Assembly (NCBI RefSeq): GCF_021191635.1
Contig: NZ_JAIWPR010000025.1
Coordinates: 27,608-91,607, forward strand
Direction of reading: 5' to 3'
From: Alterluteimonas quercicellularis
Lineage (GTDB): Bacteria; Pseudomonadota; Gammaproteobacteria; Xanthomonadales; Xanthomonadaceae
DNA length: 64,000 bases
Part shown: positions 30,982-40,132 of the stretch, one piece after another
Layout of the letters: the number at the start of each line of letters is the position of its first letter
Position numbering within the stretch: position 1 is the first letter of the stretch
The notes under the pieces: model-generated
Seen by the model: only the letters and a program-made list of their open reading frames with translations
Told to the model about the DNA's origin: nothing
Databases searched by the model: none
Made by a program: the position numbers and the translations under genes

Positions 30982-33900
30982 ATGAGCCGCTTCAACCTCT
31001 CCGAATGGGCGCTCGGCAACCGCGGCCTGGTGCTCTACGCGATGCTGGTGGTGGCGATCGTGGGCACCTGGTCGTACATGCGCCTGGGGCAGTCGGAGGA
31101 CCCGCCGTTCACCTTCAAGGCGATGGTGATCCGCACGGTCTGGCCCGGCGCGACCGCGCAGGAGGTCTCGCGCCAGGTCACCGAGCGCATCGAGAAGAAG
31201 CTGATGGAGACCGGCGACTACGAGTTCATCCGCTCGTACTCCCGGCCGGGCGAGTCGCAGATCATCTTCATGGCGCGCGACTCGATGCGCTCGCGCGACA
31301 TCCCCGAGCTCTGGTACCAGGTGCGCAAGAAGGTCGGCGACATCCGCGCGACGCTGCCGCAGGACGTGGTGGGGCCGTTCTTCAACGACGAGTTCGGCGA
31401 CACCTTCGGCAACATCTACGCGCTCACCGGCGCCGGCTTCGACTACGCGGTGCTCAAGGACTACGCCGACCGCCTGCAGCTGCAGCTGCAGCGCGTGCCC
31501 GACGTGGGCAAGGTCGAGCTGGTCGGGCTGCAGGACGAGAAGATCTGGATCGAGGTCAGCAACACCCGGCTGGCCACGCTGGGGATCCCGCTGGCGACGG
31601 TGCAGGAGGCGCTGGCGCAGCAGAACGCGGTGACGCCGGCGGGCTTCTTCGAGACCGGCGAGGAACGCGTGCAGCTGCGCGTGGACGGCGCGTTCGATTC
31701 GGTCGAGGCGATCCGCGCCTTCCCGATCCGCGCCGGCGACCGCACCATCCGCCTGGGCGACATCGCCACCGTCCGCCGCGGCTTCGCCGACCCGGCCGCG
31801 CCGCGCATGCGCTTCATGGGCGAGGACGCGATCGGCATCGCGGTGTCGATGCACGAGGGCGGCGACATCCTGCGCCTGGGCCGCACGCTGGAGGCGGAAT
31901 TCGCGCGCCTGCAGGAGACCCTGCCGGCCGGCATGCAGCTGCGCAAGGTGGCCGACCAGCCGCAGGCGGTGGACGACTCGGTGGGCGAGTTCGTCAAGGT
32001 GCTGGCCGAGGCGGTGATCATCGTGCTGCTGGTGAGCTTCTTCTCGCTCGGCTTCCGCACCGGGCTGGTGGTGGCGGTGTCGATCCCGCTGGTGCTGGCG
32101 ATGACCTTCGCGGCGATGCACTACTTCGGCATCGGCCTGCACAAGATCTCGCTGGGCGCGCTGGTGCTGGCGCTGGGCCTGCTGGTGGACGACGCGATCA
32201 TCGCGGTGGAGATGATGGCCATCAAGATGGAGCAGGGCTTCAGCCGGCTGAAGGCGGCCAGCTACGCCTGGGACCACACCGCGTTCCCGATGCTCACCGG
32301 CACCCTGGTCACCGCCGCCGGCTTCCTGCCGATCGCCACCGCCGCGTCCTCGACCGGCGAGTACACGCGCTCGCTGTTCGAGGTGGTGACGATCGCGCTG
32401 GTGGTGTCGTGGATCGCGGCGGTGCTGTTCATTCCCTGGCTGGGCGACAGGATGCTGCCCGACCTCGCCAACCCGCGGCCGCCGCGCGCCGGCTCGCCGG
32501 CCGCGCGCTGGCGGGCCTGGCGCCAGCGCATGGCCGACCGCCACCCGGCGCTGGCCGACGCGATCGCCCCGCGCCCGCTCGGCGCGCACGACCACGATCC
32601 CTACCAGCGCCCGTTCTACCGCCGCTTCCGCCGCTGGCTGGACTGGTCGCTGACCCACCGCTGGCTGGTGATCGGCCTGACCGCGGGCGCGCTGGTCGCC
32701 TCGGTGCTGCTGTTCCGCTTCGTGCCGCAGCAGTTCTTCCCCGATTCCACCCGCCTGGAGCTGATGGTCGACCTGGAGCTGGCCGAGGGCAGCTCGCTGC
32801 GCGCCACCCACGCCCAGGCGCTGCGGCTGGAGGCGATGCTGCACGACCGGCCGGGGGTGGAGAACTACGTCGCCTACGTGGGCACCGGCTCGCCGCGCTT
32901 CTACCTGCCGCTCGACCAGCAGCTGCCGGCGGCGAACTTCGCCCAGTTCGTGGTGATGACCACCGACACCGGGGCGCGCGAGCGCGTGCGCGCCTGGCTG
33001 ATCGACGAGGCGGCGCCCAGGTTCCCCGAGCTGCAGCTGCGCGTGACCCGGCTCGAGACCGGGCCGCCGGTGGGCTACCCGATCCAGCTGCGCGTGTCCG
33101 GCGAGCACATCGACCGCGTGCGCGAGATCGCGCGCCGGGTGGCCGAGCGCGTGCGCGCCAACCCGCACGCGGCCAACGTCGGCCTGGACTGGGACGAGCC
33201 CAGCAAGGTCGTGCGCCTGCGCATCGACCAGGACCGCGCGCGCGCGCTGGGCGTGAGCTCGCAGCACGTGGCCAACTTCCTGGCCGGCTCGCTGTCGGGG
33301 CTGACGGTGAGCGTCTACCGCGAGGACAACGAGCTGATCGAGATGCTCATGCGCGGCCCCGCCGACGAGCGCACCGGGCTGGAGCTGCTGGGCAGCCTGG
33401 CGGTGCCCACCGCCGGCGGCCAGTCCGTGCCGATCTCGCAGATCGCCACCCTGGAGTACGCGTTCGAGGACGGCATCGTCTGGCACCGCGACCGCCTGCC
33501 CACGGTGACCGTGCGCGCCGACATCCGCGACGCCACCACGCCGCCGACGGTGGTCGCGCAGATCCTGCCCACGCTCGAGGACATCCGCCAGGCGCTGCCG
33601 CAGGGCTACCTGCTGGAGACCGGCGGCACGCTGGAGGACTCGCAGCGCGGGCAGGACTCGATCCGGGCCGGCATGCCGCTGTTCCTGTTCGTGGTGATGA
33701 CCCTGCTGATGCTGCAGCTGCGCAGCCTCTCGCGCAGCCTGCTGGTGCTGCTGACCGCGCCGCTGGGCCTGATCGGGGTGACCCTGTTCCTGCTGCTGTT
33801 CCGGGTGCCGTTCGGCTTCGTCGCCATGCTCGGCACCATCGCGCTGGCGGGCATGATCATGCGCAACTCGATCATCCTGGTGGACCAGATCGAGCAGGAC

Positions 33901-34158
33901 ATCCGCGCCGGGCACGCGCGCTGGGACGCGATCGTGGAGGCGACGGTGCGCCGCTTCCGCCCGATCGTGCTGACCGCGCTGGCGGCGATCCTGGCGATGA
34001 TCCCGCTGTCGCGCAGCGTGTTCTTCGGGCCGATGGCGGTGGCGATCATGGGCGGGCTCACCGTCGCCACGGTGCTGACGCTGATCTTCCTGCCGGCCCT
34101 CTACGCCGCCTGGTTCCGGGTGCGGCGCGACGAGGCGCCGGCGGTGGCCGATGGCTGA
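30982..34158 (+). CDS. RND-family efflux pump, inner-membrane permease
   Basis: A 1058-aa proton-driven exporter of drugs or toxic compounds. It has the 12-helix AcrB-like plan: TM1 at the N-terminus, a large periplasmic porter domain, TM2-6, TM7, a second porter domain, then TM8-12. The proton-relay Asp pair is in ALGLLVDDAIIAVEMMAIKM (TM4). IALAGMIMRNSIILVDQIEQD and the C-terminal TVLTLIFLPALYAAWFRVRRD are also typical. It groups by eye with HAE1-type drug pumps rather than metal exporters. Its stop overlaps the start of the propeller sensor gene by 8 bp. Expected partners are the adaptor just upstream and TolC (26696-28063). Confidence 0.93.
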   Translation: MSRFNLSEWALGNRGLVLYAMLVVAIVGTWSYMRLGQSEDPPFTFKAMVIRTVWPGATAQEVSRQVTERIEKKLMETGDYEFIRSYSRPGESQIIFMARDSMRSRDIPELWYQVRKKVGDIRATLPQDVVGPFFNDEFGDTFGNIYALTGAGFDYAVLKDYADRLQLQLQRVPDVGKVELVGLQDEKIWIEVSNTRLATLGIPLATVQEALAQQNAVTPAGFFETGEERVQLRVDGAFDSVEAIRAFPIRAGDRTIRLGDIATVRRGFADPAAPRMRFMGEDAIGIAVSMHEGGDILRLGRTLEAEFARLQETLPAGMQLRKVADQPQAVDDSVGEFVKVLAEAVIIVLLVSFFSLGFRTGLVVAVSIPLVLAMTFAAMHYFGIGLHKISLGALVLALGLLVDDAIIAVEMMAIKMEQGFSRLKAASYAWDHTAFPMLTGTLVTAAGFLPIATAASSTGEYTRSLFEVVTIALVVSWIAAVLFIPWLGDRMLPDLANPRPPRAGSPAARWRAWRQRMADRHPALADAIAPRPLGAHDHDPYQRPFYRRFRRWLDWSLTHRWLVIGLTAGALVASVLLFRFVPQQFFPDSTRLELMVDLELAEGSSLRATHAQALRLEAMLHDRPGVENYVAYVGTGSPRFYLPLDQQLPAANFAQFVVMTTDTGARERVRAWLIDEAAPRFPELQLRVTRLETGPPVGYPIQLRVSGEHIDRVREIARRVAERVRANPHAANVGLDWDEPSKVVRLRIDQDRARALGVSSQHVANFLAGSLSGLTVSVYREDNELIEMLMRGPADERTGLELLGSLAVPTAGGQSVPISQIATLEYAFEDGIVWHRDRLPTVTVRADIRDATTPPTVVAQILPTLEDIRQALPQGYLLETGGTLEDSQRGQDSIRAGMPLFLFVVMTLLMLQLRSLSRSLLVLLTAPLGLIGVTLFLLLFRVPFGFVAMLGTIALAGMIMRNSIILVDQIEQDIRAGHARWDAIVEATVRRFRPIVLTALAAILAMIPLSRSVFFGPMAVAIMGGLTVATVLTLIFLPALYAAWFRVRRDEAPAVADG

Positions 34159-36436
34159 GGCGCGCCGCGCCCGGCCCGGCCGCCTGCTCGCGGCCTGCCT
34201 GGCGCTGGCGGGCGCCGCGGCGCCGGCGGCCGAGCCGCCGCAGGCCAACACCCTGCGCGCCTATTCCTACGAGCAGGGGCTGCCGCAGGCGAGCGTCAAC
34301 GCCATGCTGCAGTCGCGCGACCGCTTCCTCTGGATCGGCACCTTCGGCGGCCTGGCGCGCTTCGACGGGCGCGAGTTCCGCGTCTACGGCCCGGACGACG
34401 CGGACGGCGGCGGCCCCGGCAGCGCGCGCATCCTCGCGCTGCACGAGGACGGGCTCGGCCGGCTGTGGGTCGGCACCCAGGAGGCCGGCATCAGCCTGTT
34501 CGAGCGCGGCCGCTTCCGGCAGCTGCCGGTCTGCGGCGGCGCCTGCCAGGTCAACCAGTTCGTCGCCCTCGACGAGCGCGAGCTGTGGGTGCTGAGCACG
34601 CAGGGCGTGTACCGCGTCGACCTGCAGACCCTCCAGGCCACGCGCGAGCTCGACGAGTACAACGCCTTCGACTGGGCCGTGGCCCACGGCGGCGCGCTCT
34701 ACGCCGGCGGGCGCGCCGGGCTGTGGCGGCTGTCGCCGCGCGGCAGCGAGCGCCTGCCGCTGCCGGACGGCCACGGCACCGTGCGCCGGCTGGAAGCGAA
34801 CGCGGACGCGGTGTGGGTCATCGTCGAAAGCGGCACGCTGTACCGCTACGCGCCGTCGTCGGGCGCCTGGACGCGGATCCGCGGCGGGCTGCCCTCGGAG
34901 ACCCAGCTGGCGATGTCCGGCGACGGCCGGCTCTACATCTCCGACGAGACCGCCGGCCTGCGCGAGCTGGCGGCCGACGGGCGCGAGTCCCCGGTCGACG
35001 GCGCGCAGTCGCTGCATGCGCGGCTCGTGCTGCGCGACGACGAGGGCAATGCCTGGATCGGCACCACCGGCCAGGGCCTGTGGCGGCTGCGGCCGTCGAC
35101 GGTGGCGATGGTGCACGGGCCGCAGGCGCGCGCGCCGGGGCGCTCGGTGGCCGGCGACGGCCGCGGCGGGCTGTGGCTCGGCTTCGGCTGCTCGGGCCTG
35201 TGGCACCGGGCCGCCGACGGCACGACGACCCCCGCCCCGGCCCACGCCATGCTGTCGACCGCCTGCATCTCCGGCCTGCTGTCCGACCCCGCCGACGGCG
35301 CGCTGTGGATCGGCACCTCGACCGCCGCGCTGGGCCGGCTGCACGACGGCCGGCTGGAGGAAGCGTGGTCGTGGCCGCGCGAGGGCATGCTGGGCGTGTG
35401 GCGTGCGGCGGACGGCGGCTACTGGGCGGTCACGCTGCGCCACGTCTACCGCCTCGACGTCGCCGGCGGCCGGGTGCTCGGCGCGCACAAGCTCGAGGCG
35501 CTGGCCGGCGCGGGCATCGCCAAGATGGTGGACGCCCGCGCGGGCGGGGTCTGGTTCGTCGGCGAGCGCGGCGTCTTCCGCGTGGCCGGCGACCGCGTGG
35601 TCGAGCGCTGGACCGCCGAGCACGGCCTGCCGGCGTTCTCGCGCGACCTGCACGAGGACGCCGACGGCGGCCTGTGGGTGGGCAGCTACGGCGGCGGGCT
35701 GACGCACGTGCGCGACGGCCGCGTGCACCGCTACACGACCGCCGACGGCCTGTTCGACGACACCGTCTCGTGCATCCTCCCCGACCGCCGCGGCCGCCTG
35801 TGGCTGGCCGGCAACCACGGCCTGTCGGTGCTGCTGGAGCGGCCGGCGGCGGGCGCGCCGCCGCGGCTGCGGACGCTCGGCGCAAGCGACGGCCTGGACC
35901 CGCCCGAGTTCAACGGCGGCACCGTCTCGGCCTGCCACGCCGAGGTGGACGGGCGCATGTGGTTCGCGATGATCCGCGGCTTCGCCTCCGTGGATCCCGA
36001 GCGCCTGGACCCCGCGCGCCGGCCGCCGCCGACCGCCTACCTCGACCGGGTGAGCGTGTCCGGGCGCGAGATCGACCCCTTCGACCCGCCCCCGCTCGGC
36101 GTGGACGCGTCCAACCTCGAGATCGACGCCGGCGCGATCAGCTTCACCGATGCGCAGCGCCTGCGCTTCCGCTACCGGGTCGGCGGCGAGGCGGGGACCT
36201 GGGTCGAGACCAGCGACAGCCGCAGCATCCTGCTGCCGGCGCTGCCCTGGGGGCGGTTGCGGTTCGAGGTGCAGGCGCGCCACCTGGACGGCGACTGGTC
36301 GCCCTCGGCGGAACTGCGCCTCGACCGCCCGGTGCCCTGGTACCGCCGCGAATGGATCTGGCTGGCGGCCAGCCTGGCCGCGCTGATCTGCGTGCTGCGC
36401 GTCACCCGCGAACGGCACGAGCCACCGGTGCCGTAG
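34151..36436 (+). CDS. Two-component-type beta-propeller sensor without output domain
   Basis: A 761-aa secreted or membrane protein. After a signal peptide (LLAACLALAGAAAPAAEP) it carries about a dozen Reg_prop blades with motifs such as SRDRFLWIGTFGGLARFDG, GLGRLWVGTQEAGISLF, ADGALWIGTSTAALG and RRGRLWLAGNHGLSVL. A Y_Y_Y-like Ig domain (about 640-725) and one transmembrane helix (WIWLAASLAALICVLRV) follow. It then ends after about ten residues, where relatives usually have a histidine kinase, GGDEF or DNA-binding domain. The TAG stop lies inside a palindromic repeat. It overlaps the RND pump gene by 8 bp, so may be co-transcribed. Its ligand and partner are unknown. Confidence 0.83.
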   Translation: MAEARRARPGRLLAACLALAGAAAPAAEPPQANTLRAYSYEQGLPQASVNAMLQSRDRFLWIGTFGGLARFDGREFRVYGPDDADGGGPGSARILALHEDGLGRLWVGTQEAGISLFERGRFRQLPVCGGACQVNQFVALDERELWVLSTQGVYRVDLQTLQATRELDEYNAFDWAVAHGGALYAGGRAGLWRLSPRGSERLPLPDGHGTVRRLEANADAVWVIVESGTLYRYAPSSGAWTRIRGGLPSETQLAMSGDGRLYISDETAGLRELAADGRESPVDGAQSLHARLVLRDDEGNAWIGTTGQGLWRLRPSTVAMVHGPQARAPGRSVAGDGRGGLWLGFGCSGLWHRAADGTTTPAPAHAMLSTACISGLLSDPADGALWIGTSTAALGRLHDGRLEEAWSWPREGMLGVWRAADGGYWAVTLRHVYRLDVAGGRVLGAHKLEALAGAGIAKMVDARAGGVWFVGERGVFRVAGDRVVERWTAEHGLPAFSRDLHEDADGGLWVGSYGGGLTHVRDGRVHRYTTADGLFDDTVSCILPDRRGRLWLAGNHGLSVLLERPAAGAPPRLRTLGASDGLDPPEFNGGTVSACHAEVDGRMWFAMIRGFASVDPERLDPARRPPPTAYLDRVSVSGREIDPFDPPPLGVDASNLEIDAGAISFTDAQRLRFRYRVGGEAGTWVETSDSRSILLPALPWGRLRFEVQARHLDGDWSPSAELRLDRPVPWYRREWIWLAASLAALICVLRVTRERHEPPVP

Positions 36437-36576
36437 GAGCGCGCTCGCGCGCGAACGAAGTCCCGGGGAAAGCCCTGTCGCGCGCGAGCGCGCTCCTACG
36501 GGTCGATCGGCATGCTGCGGCGCTCTTTTTCTTCGGCATCGAACCACACAAGTCTCGCGCGCGAGCGCGCTCCTAC
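36433..36576. repeat. Three GTAGGAGCGCGCT palindromic repeats between convergent genes
   Basis: One unit runs forward (36433-36454) and two run in reverse (36478-36499 and 36555-36576). The forward copy supplies the TAG stop of the propeller gene (36434-36436), and the last reverse copy supplies the stop of the histidine kinase (36573-36575). The first two form a large inverted repeat. The 136-bp gap contains nothing else. The same family occurs at 21963 and 58834. Confidence 0.9.
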
Positions 36577-37694
36577 GGAGAATCCTCGGCAGGCGCGGGC
36601 GGCAGCCGCAGGGTGAAGCGGGTGCCCCGGTCGGGCGCGCTGTCGGCCTCGATCCGGCCGCCGGCCTCGGTGACGATGCGCGACACCATCGCCAGGCCGA
36701 TGCCGGAACCGCGCTCGCGCGGCTTGGTGGTGAAGAAGGGCTCGAAGATCCGCGCCAGCGTCTGCGGCGGCATGCCGTGGCCGCTGTCCTCCAGCCGCAG
36801 CCGCACCTCGTCCTCGCCGGTCTCCACCGCCAACAGGAAGCGGCCGCCCGCCGGCATCGCGTCGCCGGCGTTCTTGGCGATGTTGACGATGCCCGCCTCG
36901 AACTCGGTGCGGTCCATGCGCAGCCAGGCAGGCTCGGGCGAGGGCGCGGTCTCCACCGCCACGCCGGGCCCCAGCAACGAGCGCAGGATGGGTTCCAGCT
37001 CCAGCAGCACCTCGTTGGCGTCGAAGGTCTCGCGGACCGCGGCGTCGTTGCGGGCCAGGGTCAGCAGCTTGCCGGTCAGGCGTCCGCCGCGCCGCGCGGT
37101 CGCGTCGATGCGCTCCAGGCAATGGCGCGCCTCCTCCGGGCAGCCGGGCGTGCGCGCGCCGCGCTGGGCGTAGCCGAGGACCACCGCCAGCAGGTTGTTG
37201 AAGTCGTGCGCGATGTTGCTGGCCAGCTTGCCCAGCGCGTCGATGCGCTGCGAATGCAGCAGCTGGGCCTGCGAGCGCTCCTTCTCCCGGATCTCGATCT
37301 CCAGCCGGCGGTAGGCCTGCGCCAGCTCGCGCGAGCGGCGCTCGCTGACGTCGGACTTCAGGATCAGGCGGTCGAGGATCAGGGCGACGATCGCGCAGGC
37401 CAGCACCGGCTGCAGCAGGTTGGACAGCAGGTCGCGGCCGTGGACGAGGCCGGCCGCGTCGCGCTGCAGGTCGGCCCACGCGCCCAGGCCGACGATGCCG
37501 AGGTAGGCCGCGGCCGTGGCCCACAGGCCGGCGCGCCCCAGCAGCAGCCCGGCGAACAGCAGCGGCAGGATGCTGAGCATGATGCTGCCCGACTGCGCCG
37601 CCAGCCCGTACTGGGCATGGCTGACGGCCAGCAGGACCAGGCCGGCGGAGATCGCGGCGACCGCGGCCGGGCGTTGTGCGCGGATCGGGGGCAT
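36573..37694 (-). CDS. Membrane sensor histidine kinase (NtrB/hybrid-like HisKA)
   Basis: A 373-aa kinase. Four N-terminal helices (about 11-110) have hardly any periplasmic loops. A coiled linker follows (SERRSRELAQAYRRLEIEIREK), then the HisKA motif GKLASNIAHDFNNLLAVVLGYAQ with His163, and a HATPase domain with FEAGIVNIAKNAGDAM (N box), LEDSGHGMPPQTLARIFEPFFTTKPRERGSGIGLAM (G1/F/G2) and GTRFTLRLP. The HDFNN motif places it near kinases that serve NtrC-type or stand-alone receivers. No response regulator is next to it. The start at 37694 removes a basic upstream extension. It is convergent with the output-less propeller sensor and could be its functional partner, which is only a hypothesis. 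Confidence 0.87.
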   Translation of the reverse strand: MPPIRAQRPAAVAAISAGLVLLAVSHAQYGLAAQSGSIMLSILPLLFAGLLLGRAGLWATAAAYLGIVGLGAWADLQRDAAGLVHGRDLLSNLLQPVLACAIVALILDRLILKSDVSERRSRELAQAYRRLEIEIREKERSQAQLLHSQRIDALGKLASNIAHDFNNLLAVVLGYAQRGARTPGCPEEARHCLERIDATARRGGRLTGKLLTLARNDAAVRETFDANEVLLELEPILRSLLGPGVAVETAPSPEPAWLRMDRTEFEAGIVNIAKNAGDAMPAGGRFLLAVETGEDEVRLRLEDSGHGMPPQTLARIFEPFFTTKPRERGSGIGLAMVSRIVTEAGGRIEADSAPDRGTRFTLRLPPAPAEDSP

Positions 37695-37924
37695 GGCGGC
37701 ATTATTCCAGCCGCGCGGACGCGGTGCGTGGAGGCGCGGCCACGGACGCGGGTCACGGCGCCGGGGCGGATCACGCCATGGAGAAGACGGGGCGGCGGGA
37801 GGTTTCCTCCATCCGTTCCGGAAGGCCGGCCGCGTCGCGCTCCGGAACCGTTCTCCGCGCTTTACATCCCGTGCGAGGACGCGTTCCATTGCTGCACCGT
37901 CGCTCGCCCGGCCGTCTCTGCGCC

Positions 37925-38509
37925 ATGTCTCCAGAGCACCACGAATGGTTCCTCAACCAGATCTTCCGGCATCGCGCGATGCTGCAGCGCTACCTGCGCC
38001 GCTACCTGAGCTCGGAGGACGACATCGAGGACGTGATCCAGGACGCCTACCTGCGGATCTACGCCATTCCCGACCATACCGCGGTGGAGTCGCCGAAGGC
38101 GCTGCTGATCACCGTCGCGCACAACCTCGCGGTGGAGCTCGGACGGCGCCGCGCCAGCCGCGCCACCGACGCGGTGGCGGATTTCGATGCGCTGGGCGTC
38201 TCTTCCGATAGCCCGCAGCTGGACGAGCAGCTGCATGCGCGGCACCGCTTCGAGGCCTTCTGCGCGGCGGTCGACAGCCTGCCGCCGGTGTGCCGGCGCG
38301 TGTTCGTGCTGCGGAAGGTGTACAGGCTGTCGCAGGCCGAGATCGGCGCGGTGCTGGGGATCTCGGAGAGCACCGTGGAGAAGCACGCGGCGAAGGGGCT
38401 CGTGCGTTGCCGCGATCACCTGCGCCGGCACGGACTGGCGGACGAGCCCGCCTCGCCGGCCGCAGGGCCGATGCGCAGGCGGGCGGGCAGGGAAGGAGAC
38501 GAGCGATGA
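37925..38509 (+). CDS. ECF sigma factor (FecI-like)
   Basis: A 194-aa extracytoplasmic-function sigma factor. The sigma-2 region is HRAMLQRYLRRYLSSEDDIEDVIQDAYLRIY with ALLITVAHNLAVELGRRR. The sigma-4 region is LPPVCRRVFVLRKVYRLSQAEIGAVLGISESTVEKHAAKGL. It is followed with an ATGA overlap by the FecR-type anti-sigma gene, the classical FecI-FecR pair. It should read promoters of the receptor genes downstream, where two matching GGAAAC-13-GTCTCA elements are visible. The start at 37925 was chosen from the conserved N-terminus; upstream in-frame ATGs give only basic, non-conserved residues. Confidence 0.93.
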   Translation: MSPEHHEWFLNQIFRHRAMLQRYLRRYLSSEDDIEDVIQDAYLRIYAIPDHTAVESPKALLITVAHNLAVELGRRRASRATDAVADFDALGVSSDSPQLDEQLHARHRFEAFCAAVDSLPPVCRRVFVLRKVYRLSQAEIGAVLGISESTVEKHAAKGLVRCRDHLRRHGLADEPASPAAGPMRRRAGREGDER

Positions 38510-39579
38510 GCGACGTGCTGAAGCTGCGGACCCTTGCCGAGATCGAGGAGGAAGCGGCCGCCTGGGTCTGGCGCCTCGACGGCGATGCCGTGCCCGCCGC
38601 GGACCGGGCCGGGTTCGAGCGCTGGCTGCAGCGCGATCCGCGGCATCGCCGCGCCTTCGAGGAACTGGGCGGCGTGTGGCGTTCGCTGGACGAACTGGCC
38701 GAGGCCAAGCGCGAGGAGAAGGTCGCCACCTTCGTCGCCGAGGAGCGGCGGCTGAGCGCGGCGCGCGGGCCGGCGCGGCCCCGGCGGCACGCGCGGATCG
38801 CGGGGTGGGCGGCGGCGGCGACGCTGGTCCTGGTGCTCGGCGTGTTCTCCTGGTCGCGGCAGGGCACCGAGGCGCAGACGCTCGCCACCGCCGTCGGCCA
38901 GCAGCGCCGCGCTGCGCTCGCCGACGGCTCCTCGGTACGGCTCAACACCAACACCATCGTCGAGACCCGCTTCACCCGGGGCGAGCGCACGGTGCGGGTG
39001 GTCAAGGGCGAGGCGCTGTTCGAGGTGGCGCGGAACCCCGCGCGCCCCTTCGTCGTCGTCGCCGGCGACACGCGGGTGCGCGCCCTCGGCACCGCGTTCA
39101 ATGTCCGGGTGCACGAGCGCGGTGCGGTGGAGGTGATCGTCACCGAGGGGCGGGTGGAAGTCGCGCGCATCGCCGCGGCCGACGCGGAGGTCCGGCCGCA
39201 AGCCGGCACGGACGCAGCGCTCGCGATCGGCGAACTGCGCGCCGGACAGCGCTTCCGCCCGGACGCATCGTCGCCGGTGGCGACGCTGTCCCGCGCGGCG
39301 CTCGGCAATAGCCTCGCCTGGCGCGAAGGCGCCATCGTGTTCGATGGCGAGCCGCTGGGGCGCGCCATCGACGAGCTCAACCGCTACGCCGACACGCGGC
39401 TGGTGATCGCCGACGAGGCCATCCGCGACCTGCGCATCGGCGGGCGGTTCCGGACCGGCGACGTCGAGGGCTTCGTCGAGGCGCTGACCCGGGCCTTCCC
39501 GGTGGACGCGCGCCGCGCCGCGGACGACCTGGTCTACCTCGAACGGCGCCCTCCGGCGTCCCCGACGCCCGTGCACTGA
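38506..39579 (+). CDS. FecR-family anti-sigma factor
   Basis: A 357-aa single-pass inner-membrane regulator of the preceding ECF sigma factor. The N-terminal DUF4880-type cytoplasmic domain (EEEAAAWVWRLDGD, RAGFERWLQRDPRHRRAFEEL) would hold the sigma. One helix follows at about 98-117 (IAGWAAAATLVLVLGVFSW), then the periplasmic FecR domain (RAALADGSSVRLNTNTIVETRF, GEALFEVARNPARPFVVVAGDTRVRALGTAFNVR) and a C-terminal STN-binding part (DELNRYADTRLVIADEAIRD). The ATG at 38506 overlaps the sigma stop, with AAGGAG upstream. It should receive a signal from the STN domain of the TonB receptor. Confidence 0.93.
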   Translation: MSDVLKLRTLAEIEEEAAAWVWRLDGDAVPAADRAGFERWLQRDPRHRRAFEELGGVWRSLDELAEAKREEKVATFVAEERRLSAARGPARPRRHARIAGWAAAATLVLVLGVFSWSRQGTEAQTLATAVGQQRRAALADGSSVRLNTNTIVETRFTRGERTVRVVKGEALFEVARNPARPFVVVAGDTRVRALGTAFNVRVHERGAVEVIVTEGRVEVARIAAADAEVRPQAGTDAALAIGELRAGQRFRPDASSPVATLSRAALGNSLAWREGAIVFDGEPLGRAIDELNRYADTRLVIADEAIRDLRIGGRFRTGDVEGFVEALTRAFPVDARRAADDLVYLERRPPASPTPVH

Positions 39580-39627
39580 AAGCGCGCGCCGGCGCGCGCG
39601 CGTCCTCCGGCGACCGGGCGCCGTGGC

Positions 39628-39652
39628 GGAAACGCGCCCGGGCCCCGTCTCA
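39628..39652 (+). promoter_or_regulatory. ECF-type promoter 1 (upstream of the STN lipoprotein gene)
   Basis: GGAAAC (39628-39633), a 13-bp GC-only spacer and GTCTCA (39647-39652). The same two hexamers with the same spacing recur at 40058-40082, 430 bp downstream. The layout fits ECF promoters (GGAA-type -35, GTC-type -10), and the sigma gene is upstream in the same locus. The -10 covers an upstream ATG at 39652, so translation should begin at 39694. Confidence 0.65.
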
Positions 39653-39693
39653 TGCGGGCGGGTGCGGCATGCGGCTGCGCCGGGGACGAGCGG

Positions 39694-40056
39694 ATGGGGT
39701 CATGGATCGCGGGGATTCGACGGCGCCTCGGGCGCGCGCTGCCGGTGCTGTGCCTCGCCGCCGCCCTCGGCTGCGTCCCGCACGATCGCGGCCGCATGCG
39801 GTTCGACGTGCCCGCGCAGCCCGCCGCGTCGGCGCTGAACGCGTTCGCGATGCAGGCGGATATCGCGCTGATCTTCTCCTACGACCTCGTCGCCGGCGTG
39901 CGCACGCCGGCGCTGCGGGGGCGCTACACCGTCGACGCCGGCCTGGCGCGCCTGCTCCGGGGGACCGGTCTCGCGCACAGGCGTGCAGGCGCAGGCGCCT
40001 ACCTGGTCTGCGCGCCCGCCGAATGCGCTGCGGACCGCGGGAGCGCGGACCGGTAG
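39694..40056 (+). CDS. Stand-alone STN-domain lipoprotein
   Basis: A 120-aa small protein. The signal peptide ends in a lipobox (LCLAAALGCVPHD), and one STN domain follows (FDVPAQPAASALNAFAMQAD, FSYDLVAGVRTPALRGRY, LARLLRGTGLA). STN domains normally sit at the N-terminus of TonB receptors or secretins and talk to FecR; here there is no barrel. Roughly two thirds of about 57 aligned positions match the STN domain of the receptor that follows, so this is probably a duplicate of its front end. It may be a decoy or auxiliary ligand for FecR, or a remnant. The ATG at 39694 was chosen because 39652 falls inside the promoter. Confidence 0.75.
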   Translation: MGSWIAGIRRRLGRALPVLCLAAALGCVPHDRGRMRFDVPAQPAASALNAFAMQADIALIFSYDLVAGVRTPALRGRYTVDAGLARLLRGTGLAHRRAGAGAYLVCAPAECAADRGSADR

Positions 40057-40057
40057 C

Positions 40058-40082
40058 GGAAACGCGCGCGGCGCCCGTCTCA
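40058..40082 (+). promoter_or_regulatory. ECF-type promoter 2 (upstream of the TonB receptor gene)
   Basis: GGAAAC (40058-40063), a 13-bp spacer and GTCTCA (40077-40082), starting 2 bp after the stop of the STN gene. It is nearly the same 25-bp block as at 39628-39652. Transcription would start near 40090, about 43 nt ahead of the receptor ATG at 40133. Confidence 0.65.
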
Positions 40083-40132
40083 GTGTCACGGCACCGCAAC
40101 ACGGCGGTCGCGAACGGGAACGGGGAAACGAC

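Noticed and set aside
30961..36547. Long minus-strand frames opposite the RND pump and propeller sensor
   Set aside because: Antisense shadows without motifs. The plus-strand genes are full length with family signatures.
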